The notes under the pieces: generated by a model
What the model saw: the letters and a program-made list of their open reading frames with translations, nothing else
What the model was told of the DNA's origin: nothing
Database searches by the model: none
In this document: piece after piece, positions 44,962 to 57,470 of the stretch
How positions within the stretch are numbered: position 1 is the stretch's first letter
Layout: each line of letters starts with the position of its first letter
NCBI RefSeq assembly: GCF_019703515.2
Contig: NC_059349.1
Span: 20,742,744 to 20,806,743 of the forward strand
Length of the DNA stretch: 64,000 nucleotides
DNA from: Myxocyprinus asiaticus
Lineage: Eukaryota; Chordata; Actinopteri; Cypriniformes; Catostomidae
Direction of reading: 5' to 3'
Made by a program: the position numbers and the translations under genes

Positions 44962-46730
44962 TTAGTTAACGGATCTCTCAGTCCTAGTTCACCAACTTCA
45001 CCACTCCGCTAAACCTGCCACACCAGAGCTGCAGGGTGGTGCAACCCCAGCCCCCGCTAACAGGAATCTGCATTTCAATCCACCTGCCCCTTGCGATGGG
45101 GACCCCGCTACTTGCAAAGCCTTTCTGTCCCAGTGTTTGCTGGTTCTGTCTCTGCAGTACTCTTCATATCCCAACGAACGAGACAAGGTGGCATTCGAAA
45201 TAACTCTCCTCACTGTCACCGCCGCCTAGGATAGCGAGCTACCGTAACTTTACAATCTCTTTTCATCTGGGGTCCAAAATCATCAAGCCTGACGCTATCT
45301 TCCGCATCCTCGAGGGTCCTCTGCACCCCAGCGGCCCACACATTCGTCCCTCAGCAGAGGGTGGTTGCCTCTGTCATGTGGGAGGTGGAGTCGATGGTGT
45401 GGGAGGCGCTTTGGTCTGTGACGGCCCCAGGGGGCATTCCAGAGGGTTTACTCTTTGTTCTGCGGTTGTTCCAGGCCACTGTCCTCCAGTGGGGTCATTC
45501 GTCGAGGGTGGCTTGTCATCTAGGCATGAGGTGCACATTGGCAGTCCTCCGTTAAAGATTCTGGTGACCATCCATGGGGCGAGACATACGACAGTTTGTG
45601 TTGGCTTGCTCGGTTTGCGCCCGAGATAAGACACTTAACCAACCCCCAGCCGGTCTTCTTCAACCTCTGCCCGTGCCTTCGAGACCCTGGTCGCACATCG
45701 CCTTGGACTTTATCACGGGCCTACTGGCATCCAATGGCAATATGGTAATTTTGACGTGGTCGACAGATTCTCGAAGGCAGCCCATTTTATCCCGCTCCCC
45801 AAGCTCTCCTTGTCTCGTGAGACAGCGGTCGCTGTCATGGGCCTCGTCTTTCAGATTCATGGGATCCCACTGAACGTGGTCTCCAACAGGGGCCCTCAGT
45901 TTGTGTCTCACTTCTGAGGGGAGTTTTGTAGGCAGCTCAGGGTGTCGGTCAGTATGTCATCAGGGTTCCACCCCCAAACCAATGGTCTGTCCAAGCGAGC
46001 TAACCAAAGTCTAGAAGGGATGCTCCATTGTGTGGCCACCCAGAATCCCTCGTCCTGGAGCGAGCAGCTCCAATGGGTTGAGTACGCTTATAACTCCCTA
46101 CCGACAGTGTCTATGGGCCTCTCTCCCTTCCAGTGCAGCATTGGATATCAGCCCCCCACTCCTCGATTATGATCCAGACATCTCTGTGCCCTCTGTTCAC
46201 GCCTTCATCCAGCGCTGCCATCGCACATGGAGGTCGGCTAGATAGGAGCTTCTCGGAGTGGTTAGGCATGTTAAAGCGAACAGACATCGGACCACACCCC
46301 TCACTTATTCAGTTGGTCAGAAAGATTGGCTGTCCACTAAGGACATCCTCCTCAAGGTCCCTTCCTGAAATTGTTTCCAGTGGTCAAGGTGCTCAGTCCG
46401 GTGTCCGTTTGCCTTAAGCTTCCCCACGCATCCACCCTCTGTTCCATGTGTCCAAAATCAAACCCATCTTCCAGTCCCCTCTTCACACTACCCTCCTCCC
46501 CGATCCCCCTTCTTATCAGTGGTTCACCTGCATTCACTGTGCGAAAGTTGCTGGATGTCAGACGTCAGGGGTACCAGTATCTAGTGGACTGGGAGGGATA
46601 TGGTCCGGAGGAGAGGTGTTGGGTGCCGGCTCGGGACATTCTGGATCGCTCCCTCATCGATGATTTCCATCTTCGTCAGAGGTCAGTCCCTCCTGGAGCA
46701 TCGGGAGACACAGCTTCGGGGGGGAGGTAC
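44962..46730 (+). pseudogene. Gypsy gag-pol remnant: gag, integrase, chromodomain
   Basis: Gag-like sequence at about 45,080-45,230 includes GDPATCKAFLSQC and NERDKVAFEI. Around 45,260-45,320 the sequence jumps to the RNase H/integrase linker. The integrase zinc region shows WGHSSRVACH (about 45,493) and CSVCARDK. The core includes [25 protein letters not shown] and SGFHPQTNGLSKRANQSL. The second acidic position of the DDE triad reads N (SNRG) and the third reads K (SKRA). The chromodomain YQYLVDWEGYGPEERCWVPA lies at about 46,574-46,633. A long open frame continues from it into the LTR, which is read-through and not extra protein. Confidence 0.8.
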
Positions 46731-47475
46731 TGTCGGGATTCGGTACTGAGTGGCAGGCTCCGTGAGTATGTGTCTGTTTGGGTGTGTTATTTGTCATCTC
46801 GGTTGTATTTCCCTCTCGCCGGCAATGCCACGTGGTTCACCGTGTGTGTTGTTGTTTGTGTGTGCATAGTGGCAGTTTTGACAGTGCCACAGGGCTTGCC
46901 ACATGTTTTGTGGGTGTGTGGTGGGGGTTTTGACAGTTCGCACCTATCGCTTGTAAGAGCAATTTTCACGCGGTCATGGCTGTCATTGCTCTCACCTGAT
47001 GTTCGTTTGTTTGTCACTTTATATTTCTCCTCTTGTCTGGCTCTAGTTGCCAGATTGTTAGTTAGTACTGCTCACTCTCTAGCCGTCTCAGTCTGTTGCT
47101 TATATTACCAGCCTGTCAGTCTGTTTGTTAGTAGCTCATCTTCATTTAAGGAGATTTGTTGCCCTTCCTTTTTCTCTTACCTGCAACCTAACTCCCCTCC
47201 CCCTATTGGATCTGCCATTCCTTCCCGTAACAACTTGTCTCTCTCTACTTATAGCCCAGTCATTGTGCCTCTCCTCTGTTTTCCCCCAGACCCCGGAGAC
47301 TCGGCAGCTGAACTCACTCTGGCACTGCGCCCAACACCACCTTCAAGCCAAGGGTGCTCAGCCACGCCTGGACTGCTCCTTTGTTTTTTTGTTTTTTTTT
47401 TGTTTTTGTTTTTTTTTTGGTGAAAATAAACCATTTGAGTTTTGCATCCAGCTTTTGGGTCCGCGTCATTCCTGA
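46731..47475 (+). repeat. Right LTR
   Basis: It starts TGTCGGGATTCGGTACTGAG directly after the polypurine tract. It contains CTAGTTGCCAGATTGTTAG, a polyadenylation signal AATAAA (47,425-47,430) and the closing CCAGCTTTTGGGTCCGCGTC. The exact 3' end is uncertain by a few bases. The T-rich run at 47,384-47,419 is longer than in the left LTR. Confidence 0.75.
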
Positions 47476-48000
47476 AAATACGCATAGTTGTTTTAGCACC
47501 TCTAGTGTTAATTTCACCTGGAAACTGCAGTGAAATGTAGAACGCGGCACATAAAACTCAGTTTGCAAAAATGTAATTATAGTAACGTTCATTCTATGAG
47601 GCTAGGTCGCAAAATCGAAAGGCTAATCAACTTTTAAAATAGAGTATAGAATGCTTCCCATATCTGTTTTTTTACACTAATTCATCTGTCACTTGGTAGA
47701 GGCTAGCCAAAATAGACAGATGCCGACATGGATAGGTTGTGTGACATAATCTCATCCTCAGAAATCATAAACAAAACTATACAAGGTAAAAGAAAATATG
47801 ATCCAGTGGCATTCACTTTCATTGTATGGAAAACGATGCAATGAAAGTGAATGGTGACTGAGACTATCATTCTACTTGACATCTCCTTTTGTGTTCCATG
47901 GACAAAAGTAAGTCCTATGGGTTTAAAACAACATGAAGGTGAGTAAATGACAGAGTTTTCATTTTTGTTTAAACTGTCCCTTTAAACAGGTCCATCCATA
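47476..48000. mobile_element. MITE fragments: hAT-like and palindromic family
   Basis: TTCATCTGTCACTTGGTAGAGGC near 47,680 matches the hAT-like fragment at 24,650. From 47,790 the loop and right arm of the palindromic family are present: CATTCACTTTCATTGTATGG, AATGAAAGTGAATGGTGACT, TCTCCTTTTGTGTTCCATGG, ending CTGTCCCTTTAA. The outer left arm is missing. Confidence 0.65.
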
Positions 48001-51000
48001 CCACACAGCTGCAAATCATGTATGAAGAAGTACAGTACTATGGTACTTCACCCTCTCTCCTATTTCCCCCAATCATATCTTTATATTTACAACCCTGTCT
48101 GTGTCCTCCGGGTCTTCTATCGGCAGAAAAAACTCTATGTGGTTTTACCGCAGTCCCTGTCCAGCTATCAGAGAGAAATCTCAGAGCCAATCTCTTGTGT
48201 TAAAGAAGACCAATTTCCCCACAGGGAGCTTTTCATGCTGGACAAAGCATATTGCCTTGCCTGAGTCCACACATACTCAGTTTTAAGTAAGAACTGCATG
48301 CACTCTGTTGAATCTGTGTGTTCGTCAATATGGCAGTACTGTCACATACTTTCTCACAGCATCAAAAAGAAATGAATGTATGTGAAGTATATGAAAGTAA
48401 ATGAAAATGATATGACGTCCCATCAAAACCAACAATGTTTTTATGGCATAATCAGAAATTTCATGACTGATTCCACAAAGGAGTACCTCAAATAATAAGC
48501 ACTATCATGCGACAGACTTCTATAAACATCTGGTAACGACGGCGACAGTTCAGAAATTACCGATGACGAGACTGATTTTTTTAAGACCTGTTTTGACATG
48601 TTACTTGCTCACTTCTCGAGAGACAGTGGCTTATTCAATTCACTGTCAAGGCTCTATAAATATTTATCTTGCATGATGCAAAACATGACATTAGGGAGAA
48701 AAAGAGTGTGTCACCTGGTGGAACAAGGAGAGAGAGAGCCTGTTTGAGTGACAGCGGTACCAGATGTTGTCTCTGTGCAGACTGTCTATAACTGCGTTTG
48801 CTTGTATAAACAGCAACATGTACGCTGCACCCTCACACACTCAGTTTCCCATCAGAAGACAGGACTCTTAGAATATGAGATGGAAGAATGAAGGATAGAT
48901 AAATAATGCTGTGAAAGGCCAGTCCTAACTGTTCAAGGGTCAGATCAATGTTGTCCTTATGTAGTAATGTGAAATAGCCAGTGTTACACGAATTGTGGAG
49001 GTGCAGTATATTGAAATACATTTTTAAATGTATTACCCAAATCTGGGGCAATTTTTTTATGTTGTCAGCAGGTTTTCCACCTACTGGGAATTTTACAGTA
49101 TCTAAATCAAACTAAAATCAAATCCACAATGTCTGCACACAGAAAAAAAGCACTTTCACACTCTGTTTCTAATTTCATAGCTAGTCTTCTTTAACAAATG
49201 TGATCATTTGATAATATGATAATTTCTGAAGAAATGCACTGCATTGGAATGATTTGCATTTATCAATATAATTGTACCAAAATTATGATGATTGTAAACT
49301 AGTTTGATACTAACTATAAAAAAAATATTTTTTTATACATTTGAACATTAGTTCTAATTGTGACGGTATATTGCATAACTGCAATGCTTCAAATCAAGGC
49401 ATTAGTATTCCTGTTGTGCTTGATACTAAACTCTCAGGTGAAGAATTTTTCCTCTTCATTAATAAACATAAGAGTTGGGAGAAGAGTAACCTTTTCACAG
49501 AGGATTATGGAGAAAGGGGAAAATAAAAAGCAAACATCTGCCCATGTTTTAAAAAACGTTTCATATTCCAAACATGTTTGGCAATAAGGCTTCTGTCTCA
49601 TCATGGGAATAATAAGCAGTCACTTATAAATGTGTCACTGTTTTCTTTCATCCAAGGTAAACCGAAGTTTTCTGCAAATCAATTTCACTGCAATAAAACT
49701 ATACGGCAGAATTGTGGGTTTAATTAGAGCCCTGATCAGCAGTTGTATAAATAAGGTTGGTCATAAATTCTGAAACTGTGTTGGCCTAGTGTATTTATTT
49801 TATGAATATGATGAATATTCACTGCTTTAATTAATAATATAGGGAGGAGTGGAGGAAAATAAAGCCAATTTGTTAATTTGGTGTTTTGTGGAAATGTACC
49901 ATATCACATTAAAAAAAGAAATCAGCTAAACAAAAAAAGCACTTTTTTTTTTCTTTCAAAGAAGCATGCATCTAAAACTTAAAATAAATCCATTTAGAAA
50001 ATAACAAGTATTTGTTTACATAAATGTCACATCTAACATGTAGTTATCATCATATTCTGAACCATTAGTCAGAGCAGTCCTAGTCATGTTATCATAATCC
50101 TGCTAGAGCTACAAATCATACTAACAATCCCTCATCTTACCTCTGTACACTTTCATTCACAATAGTGCTCAATCTCATTGGGGAGATATGCATGAACAGT
50201 CTCTCCTGACCGCATTCAAGAATAAGGCTCTGTTGCAGACCTGATGTTCTGTATGACTTAGACATTGCTTGTTTTTTTAGAAATCAAAAGCACAAGGATA
50301 TGGAAAAAGGCACACAGCTACACAAGAATCTGATTGTCAGAGATTTCATGGAGTCGCTGAGATTCTCTTGGTAGTAAACACTGCCATCTGCTGTCACGAT
50401 CATTCACTAGCATTGTCTTACGTAAGATATTGGCTGCCGAAATTCAAAATAAATTACCCTTTACGTAGCATTTTACAATAAGGTTGTATAGGCTAAAATT
50501 GTAACGCAATAATTAACATGAACTTACAATTAACAATAATTTTACTGCAATCATTAATATACTAATAGGCTACATTTTTAACGTTAGGCTGTACAGTATG
50601 TCAACAGCCTCATGCATTATGAATATTTGACATAAACTAAACTAACAATTAATGGGCCTAAATGTAGGCCTATATTTATAAATAAACATTAACCAAAATT
50701 AAGAAATGCTTCTAAATTCTAAATGTGACCATTCTATTTAAATTTCAGTATTAGCTGCTTAAAACTGATTGTTTTTGCAGCTTAATGATGCTAAAGTGTG
50801 AGGTTGTGTTTTAAATAAATTCTAAAATGTTGCATCAAAACATTTAGAATCTGGGGGACAATGCCTACTGAAGTAACTATCCTGACAAATATGTTCTCTT
50901 CAAACAAGCCATTAAAATTACAGAATAAATCTGTTCTCCATACATTTAGTTTCAGAAGCTTGAAAAGAAAAGAAACTGCTCTTTTCACACACCCTTGCAG

Positions 51001-51331
51001 AGAGTGTCATAATAACTACATCTAAAGTGTTTCTGAAACTGTCAGACAAAGGCTATATTTCCATTTTTATGTGAACAAAAACACATTTCTATGCCATAAA
51101 CTTGAACTGATAAAAAAAAAAAAAAGAAAAAGAAAAAAGAAACAATGCAACTGTAATGTTATGGAACAGTAGTGGCTTAGGCCTTAAAAAAGACAAAAAA
51201 AATTCCCTTGATGGACTACTACACAATAATTCTTGAAAAAGAGTGGGAGGATCGTTCACAGCTGACAATAATCATTCTGTTGTTGACAGCCCACCTTCTC
51301 AGATAACTCTTTAACATCAGCTATAAACCTA
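48001..51331. other. Mostly unique non-coding DNA
   Basis: I see no complete transposon or recognised gene. A patch at 48,018-48,264 is open in two frames but has no domain I know. Low-complexity A-rich runs occur at 51,108-51,142. Confidence 0.4.
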
Positions 51332-51370
51332 CACTACTGGTCAAAAGTTTTGAAACACTTACTTATTCTT

Positions 51371-51459
<89 letters not shown>

Positions 51460-51878
51460 TTCACATTTTAGAATAAAAGTCATTAAAACTATGGAATAAC
51501 ATAAATGGAAATATGGGAATTATGTTGTGACTAAACAAAATCCAAAATAAATCAAAACTGTGTTATATTTTAGCATCTTCAAAGTAGTCACCCTTTGCCT
51601 AGATTTTGCAGACATGTACTCTTGACATTTTCTCACCCAACTTATTGAGGTATCACCCTGGGATGCTTTTTAAACAGTATTGAAGGAGTTCCCATCTATG
51701 TTGGGCACTTAATGGCTGCTTTTCTTTATTATTTGGTCCAAGTCATCAATTAAAAAAAAAAAAATTAAAAAAAATGAAAAATATTTAATGAAATAAATTA
51801 ATATGGTGGCACAATTATATTTTTCATGATCATGAGAAACATTTCAGTCAAGTGTTTCAAAACTTTGGACTGTTAGTG
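51332..51878. mobile_element. Tc1/mariner-type MITE, 547 bp, TA-flanked
   Basis: Termini CACTACTGGTCAAAAGTTTT and, inverted, CACTAACAGTCCAAAGTTTT are both followed by GAAACACTT and flanked by TA (51,330-51,331 and 51,879-51,880). The interior contains an (AT)n run of about 70 bp and poly-T (51,374-51,461). No transposase frame. Confidence 0.75.
51374..51461. repeat. (AT)n microsatellite followed by poly-T
   Basis: About 69 bp of AT repeats run into about 19 T residues, inside the Tc1-type MITE. Confidence 0.95.
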
Positions 51879-51880
51879 TA

Positions 51881-53827
51881 TATAATCAATCACTCTTATC
51901 AATGCAAGTTTTTGCTACATCCTACAAAGGTTATATAAAATTTGCACACAAAAAAAGAAAATGGCATTTTACTTAATTGTCTGAAGAAAACATGTTTGTC
52001 TGTACAGTTGTTTCAGTATTGGTATATATAGACAAAATTATTTGCATCAAAACAACATAAATAATACAACAAAAGAGCTAAAACATCTATTCATTCTTAA
52101 TAACAATGATTTTAATGCCCCATATGTTCCCTCTGACCAAGGCAACATAATTAAATAATTCAAGTAGCAAGGGATTGTGGGTATTCCCCATAACTTTACA
52201 TTTTGAACTCAATAGTTTGAGTCATTAACACTTAAAATCTTAAGTCTATGGATTTTTAAGATAAATAAGTTCAATGAACTTAAATATTTGAGTTATGAAC
52301 CCAAATGTTGACATTTCAAGTAATACTTAATAAGGACAACTTGATATTTCCATTAATGACAACTTAAGGGTTTACACTGCGGATGGTGCTAGCTAAACTA
52401 AAATCATTTAGTCCTAGTGAGCACACAGGATAAAATGCACACAACGTAAACTCCTTTGGATAAAAGCATCTGCCAAATGCAGAAATTTAATGAAAATAAA
52501 TAAATAAATAAAAATAAACAACAATGTTTCATTCAAGTTTATACTGTAATATAATTCCTGTATTTGGCTTTTTTTAACCTAAATGAATGAGTTGTACCTT
52601 TTTTTTTTTTTTTACTTTTAGTTTACTTTTTTTACCTTCCTAGTTTGAAAAATGGGGTAAACAACCTTAAAAAAATGGGGTGTACATACCTTCAAAACAT
52701 CTGCATATCATAGCATACAAACGTGAATTCTATAAAATGTTCTTTCTTGATTCAAACAGCTCAATATGTCTCACACAATTTTTACACTCTCCAAACTCGT
52801 CCGCCAAACATCTCCTGGGAAATACGTGCCGTTTATGGACAAGTTACGATCCAGAAACATGCTGTAAATAGATATAACAAGGCCTGGATGCCCAGCACTA
52901 GAGAGTGGCATTCATGAATTAAAACAACAAAACAGCAGGAACATCCAGAATGTTCTTTGGAATAAAGCTACCCTCATTTAAATACACTAATAAAATGATA
53001 ATATGGTGCCATTAACATTATATGAAGGTTCCTACCCCAATATAATCTAAAATCTGTAATGTGGTGGCATACCTATTTCGTGGTTATTCCAAGTATCCTG
53101 TGCAGATTTGATGTCCAGACTTTATGCAGTTATGTTATCATAAAATCATCATAAAGTTCTCATCTTTAGGGATCTAGGAGAAGAGGCTATCACTACTGCA
53201 TGAAATGTGATCACTGAGGAATATAAACAGAAATGTGGTTTATAAGAAGACAATTTAAGTGGTGGGTTTGTTGCTGGAATGCCCTCTGCTGCTGCTGAAG
53301 AAATCTTTTGTGAATCAATATACCATTTATTATCTATGAGCATTACAGACTTTAGAAATGATTGCCTCTTGAAGACTCTAAAAAGCCATATACAGAAGAG
53401 AAGTATTTGTCATGTAAAAAATGTTAAAAAAAAACAATAATTGAAAAGCATGCTGCTAAATTACCTCTGATTGTCTTCAGATCACAACTAATTTATGAAG
53501 ATTAACAGAGTAACAGCTCTGTCAGAGAGAGAGTGGAAGAAACTTAATTTGACAATACAGAGTGGGTACCTATAGGTGTTCTATACACAATGCTTTCATT
53601 TGTTGAACTGTTGCATCCACTGTTTTTCTGAAGTCCATGTGTGGTTAACCTCTTTTGCACCTTATTGACCTGTATGGCTCTCATGTTGGCACAACAAACT
53701 TGAAACAGAGAAAATCTCATTATCTTAAGCTTCACTTCATTGTTCATTCCACTAGAGAGAGCCATCTGCATGTTATAAGCATCTCTGACAAACTGAAATA
53801 AAACCACTTACAAAGAAAAAAAATACC
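51881..53827. other. Non-coding DNA with MITE and LINE-tail fragments
   Basis: 52,195-52,390 contains AACTCAATAGTTTGAGTCAT, AACTTAAG and ACACTGCGG motifs like the CACTGTAAAA family. 52,450-52,505 contains CTTTGGATAAAAGCATCTGC followed by (AAAT)n, a LINE 3' tail on the plus strand. No gene recognised. Confidence 0.45.
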
Positions 53828-54778
53828 AGCTCATCCGAGTCCAAGTCCAGTCCGAAACCAGAGTTGGTCAATTTCGAGTCAAGACCGAGACCAAAGGCTG
53901 AGTCTAAGACAAGAGTTTTTTATGAATGTATTAAATAGTTTAAAGAACTACAGGCGCATATATTTTCTTAAGCATATGTTGGTTAAACAATATTACCAGT
54001 TGAGAATAAAAATTAAATAAATGACATGTCCTAGGTTAAGTGAACAAATTAGTATTACAACTATTACATGTCAGTGTTAACAAAATGTCAGTGAAAAACT
54101 GAAATTAAAGGTTTAAAGTGCCTATGTGGCTCAGCATGGCAATACAAACTACCAGCTTCTGTATATTATTATATTCCATTCAAGTCCAGTAAATATTTCG
54201 GCTTTACAACTAAATATGTACTATAACTAAAATGGGCCTAAAAACCAAACAATATTGTACAAAATATGACTATGTTTACGCAGAAATAATATAAACATTT
54301 CCATTAAATTTGTTAACAATTTCCTCAATTGCACTACTATATTTCATTCACTGTAAGTCAAGTAAGCATTTCTGCTTACTTTTGCCTGCAAGATTTCATT
54401 TCGGGGTATGCACATAAACCGTTTTTCTTTTTTTTTCTTTTTTTTTTTCTTCCCAGAAACCATTCAATTCTGATGACACTGAGAGAAGTATTTTTAAGTT
54501 TTCTTCAGTATGTGTAGCAACCATGTAACTAATGGCTGAAGTATTTCTAAAGACTAGAGGCCATTCAGACCAACGCAGTGCAACGAATTTAGATAGCACA
54601 CAGGTCTCTGAGATGTCTGTTTTAGATCTTTTCATCTGGAAAGCTTCTAACATCTGCTAAACATCTTAAAAATATCAGATTTACAATAATTCTAAATCAT
54701 AAACGTCTCATTTGCGGAATGTCTTATTTGCGGAATGTCTTATCCGCGACATAGCCTACTTATTGACGCACGTCTTAT

Positions 54779-54935
54779 TAGGGCCGTAACAAGGTATTCT
54801 GGGCCCCTTGACTGTATATTGGTCAGGGCCCCTTTCCTATTAAAAAAATTAAGTTTAGAATTTGTTGTGGGGCCCCTCTGGACCTGTGGGCCCCTAGAAT
54901 CGTTACCACCTTTCACTCCGCTAGCTATGGCCCTG
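54779..54935. mobile_element. hAT MITE, 157 bp, perfect 8-bp TSD
   Basis: CGTCTTAT occurs exactly on both sides (54,771-54,778 and 54,936-54,943). Termini are TAGGGCCGTAAC and, inverted, CAGGGCCATAGC, with GGGGCCC-type blocks inside. Confidence 0.8.
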
Positions 54936-55054
54936 CGTCTTATAGATGTATTGCAGATGAGCAAACAATGTAAAATAGATGTCTTCTAGATGTAAATACA
55001 CACATCAAATAGATGTCTGGGTGTTGTATGTGTGTTGTCAGGGAAAAGAGTATA

Positions 55055-55190
55055 ACACAGGTGTCTCGATCACCTGTTTTTAACAATTGATGTTCTTTTT
55101 AATTTGAAAAAAGAACTTAAAAAAATTGGGGTGCTCCTACATGAGACGCCAAAAACACAGCGATAAGTAATGCAATGGTCAAAGACAACT
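55055..55190 (+). repeat. Second copy of the repeat at 34,790-34,930
   Basis: Shared blocks in order: CAGGTGTCTCGA/TTGA, TTGATGTTCTTTTTAA, GAGACGC and GGTCAAAGACA. Confidence 0.5.
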
Positions 55191-55725
55191 GAAAAACAGC
55201 ATGAGTGGATGCACCAACACGTTTGGAGTAAACAACTCCTTGTTAACAAGGAACAGCACAAATGGAAGTTTCTCAAAGTTACCTCTCAAAAAAGCAATCT
55301 TTTGTTGACTGTAGGTAAATATCTACTTTATCTAACGAACGCATCAGACTGAATAGCCAATTGATTCAGACCTTTTTGCTAACCTGTTTGGCCAATTTGC
55401 TGAAAAGAACCAACTCAATAGAATGATTTATTTGTGAATCGGGCATCACTAGTTCTGATTCTACTCAGCAGATTGAAATGCGGGACATGACGTGAAAATC
55501 TCTGATATTATCAGTCAAAAATGTTTGTCAGGTAAGTCGAAGCTTTTCACTGTATATTTTTTTAAAGGGACTCGACTGGACTTGGGGTTAAGTCTGAGTC
55601 CACACTTGTTCAAGTTCGAGTCAAGACCGAGTCAAATTGCTCACGAGTCCATGACAAGACCAAGACCACGTATGTGTTCGGAAATATGGTCTCGGACTCG
55701 AGTACTACAACACTGAAAAATACAT

Positions 55726-56927
55726 TTAAAAATTCGACCTGTCATTGTGATAGAGTTATTTGTTTGTGTCATTGCAATGCATTTTTACTTTGTTGAAGGG
55801 AATTTATTTATAAATATAATTTATTCGTTTGTGAATGAGAACGTTAAAAGTAATTTTGGTTTGTTGACCCAGGAACCTGCAGTTAGTAAGGTAAGGTGAA
55901 TAAAGCTGTCAGAATACAACATAAATTGCACACTTTCATACCTCTAATTTGAATTTTTAAGCCGCTGTGTTTTTAAAAAAAAAATGCAATTTAATAAGGC
56001 TTCAAAATTACCATTTGAGGTATGACTGTGTGCAGTGGTGTACTGGGACTAAAAAGTGGCCCTGGACTTTCTGGCCCAGAGCGGCCCACCAAACCCGGCC
56101 CGTAACACCATACCCAGGTAGCAAAATACACTCGGGCCAGTTCCATTTAGAATCTCACCTACCAGAGCCTATCCCTTTGACCCGCTTCTGTCTCCTGTAT
56201 ATGGGCCGGATGCCTGTTTACTCACTCCCCGATTCCGGCCCGAATGAATTGGCCCAGATGCGGCAGCCGGTGACGCGCCGATGCTGCCAGAGTTAAGACG
56301 GAATCGGCCAGAAGCTATAAGTGACAGCGCGCCAGAGCTGGCCCGAGTTATGTAACTATCTACGGTTAATAAATGTTACTTTTTAAAATTCATATTCAGC
56401 CTAAAATTTATCTTGCATTTTAATTATTGTTTATAATACATAAATAATACATTTTTACAAATCTATATTACCATCTCATTATAATAAATGTACAAGAACT
56501 CACTTGCATGAAGAACATTTATTTACAACATTTTACAAACATATAAGTGTGTTCACATTTTCTCCTTCCACCATCTCTATCGGGAGCTTTTCGTGGTTAT
56601 TGTACAACATGTCTTTCCACATCTTCATCCCTAGTTTTTCTTTACTGTACCTGTAAAGAGTAAATAATAAAGTACAAGAAATTATTAATAAAAGCAACAT
56701 GGTCTAACTGAATGCAGACTTAATTAAATCAAATATATTTAAAGATAGGCCCATTTTTCATGTGTTACCAACACCTCCATGTTGTATTCACAATGCAAAG
56801 TCTAATGATTTAACAATACATCTCTGTAACCAGCATAAATAATATTGAAATGTGTAACATCAAGTAAAACTAGTATATACATTTTTCCCTCTATCATCAC
56901 GGTTCAGAAACAATAACAGTGAAACAA
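55726..56927. other. Non-coding DNA with a hAT-like end
   Basis: CAGTGGTGTACTGGGACTAA at 56,035 followed by GGCCC-rich sequence (to about 56,350) looks like a hAT terminus. A possible partner end (CCACCGGGAAAACATCCCTG) lies at about 62,338-62,357, but no target duplication links them. 56,351-56,927 shows nothing recognisable. Confidence 0.35.
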
Positions 56928-57213
56928 TGGTAACACTATACAAAAAGGTTTCATTTGTTAACATAAGTTAACAACATTAGTTAACATGAACTAACAGTGA
57001 ACAATACTTTTACAGCATTTATTACTCTTAGTTAATGTTAATTAAAACATATACTAATACATTTGTAAACATTAGTTAATGTACTATGAACTAAAAATAA
57101 ACAATTGTATTTTTATTAACTAACATTAACAAAGATAAATAAATGCTGTAAAAAATATATTGTTAATGTTGTTAATTAATGTTAACAAATGGAACCTTAT
57201 TGTAGTGTTACCA
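56928..57213. mobile_element. Palindrome-like MITE (TGGTAACACT ends), 286 bp
   Basis: The left end TGGTAACACTATACAAAAAG and the right end inverted TGGTAACACTACAATAAGG both continue with TTTGTTAACAT. The arms are complementary over most of the element, rich in GTTAA and TTAAC motifs. No coding capacity. Confidence 0.75.
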
Positions 57214-57299
57214 AATCAATAAAACAAGGTTTGTTTTATCAGCAAAAATACACGTTCAACATATATCCAAGTAAACATTTAACCATTCTCAGTCCATTC

Positions 57300-57470
57300 T
57301 TTCACCACTGCCTCTCACCTTCTTCCCTACTTGTACTTCTCTGAGCAATCTGAAACTTTGTATTGCAGTTCATGTTACTGACTTAGGACAAATTGATGTT
57401 GTTGCATTCCTCATTTGTAAGTCGCTCTGGATAAAAAGGTCTGCTAAATAAATAAATGTAAATGTAAGTA
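57300..57470 (+). mobile_element. LINE 3'-tail fragment
   Basis: TTTGTAAGTCGCTCTGGATA then AAAAGGTCTGCTAAATAAAT and (AAATGT)n form the conserved tail also seen inverted at 38,478-38,510. Upstream sequence is 3' UTR-like without a frame. Confidence 0.6.

Larger units (their letters stand above)
44156..47475 (+). mobile_element. Ty3/gypsy chromodomain retrotransposon, internally deleted
   Basis: Two LTRs (44,156-44,961 and about 46,731-47,475) in the same orientation enclose about 1.8 kb holding gag, integrase and chromodomain fragments. Protease, reverse transcriptase and RNase H are absent. A polypurine tract GGGGGGGAGGTAC precedes the right LTR. A chromodomain at the integrase C-terminus is characteristic of the chromovirus branch of gypsy elements. 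A SINE is nested in the left LTR. Frames are broken throughout, so it is inactive. Confidence 0.85.
53828..55725. mobile_element. Composite of GAGTC-rich repeat ends and nested MITEs
   Basis: 53,830-53,915 and 55,565-55,715 are both dense in GAGTC/GACTC and AAGACC motifs. The right end inverted reads CAGTGTTGTAGTACTCGAGT, a known style of fish DNA-element terminus. The two blocks may be the ends of one element with nested insertions (54,779-54,935 and 55,055-55,190), or two remnants. 54,600-55,030 is additionally rich in AGATGT motifs. Confidence 0.4.

Noticed and set aside
46371..47423. 350-codon open frame on the plus strand
   Set aside because: Only its first part is the gypsy chromodomain; the remainder is read-through of the polypurine tract and the LTR.
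48018..48264. Overlapping open frames that look protein-like (YNPVCVLRVFYRQKK)
   Set aside because: Two frames compete, no known domain and no splice sites; could be unique non-coding DNA or an old pseudogene, but not supportable.
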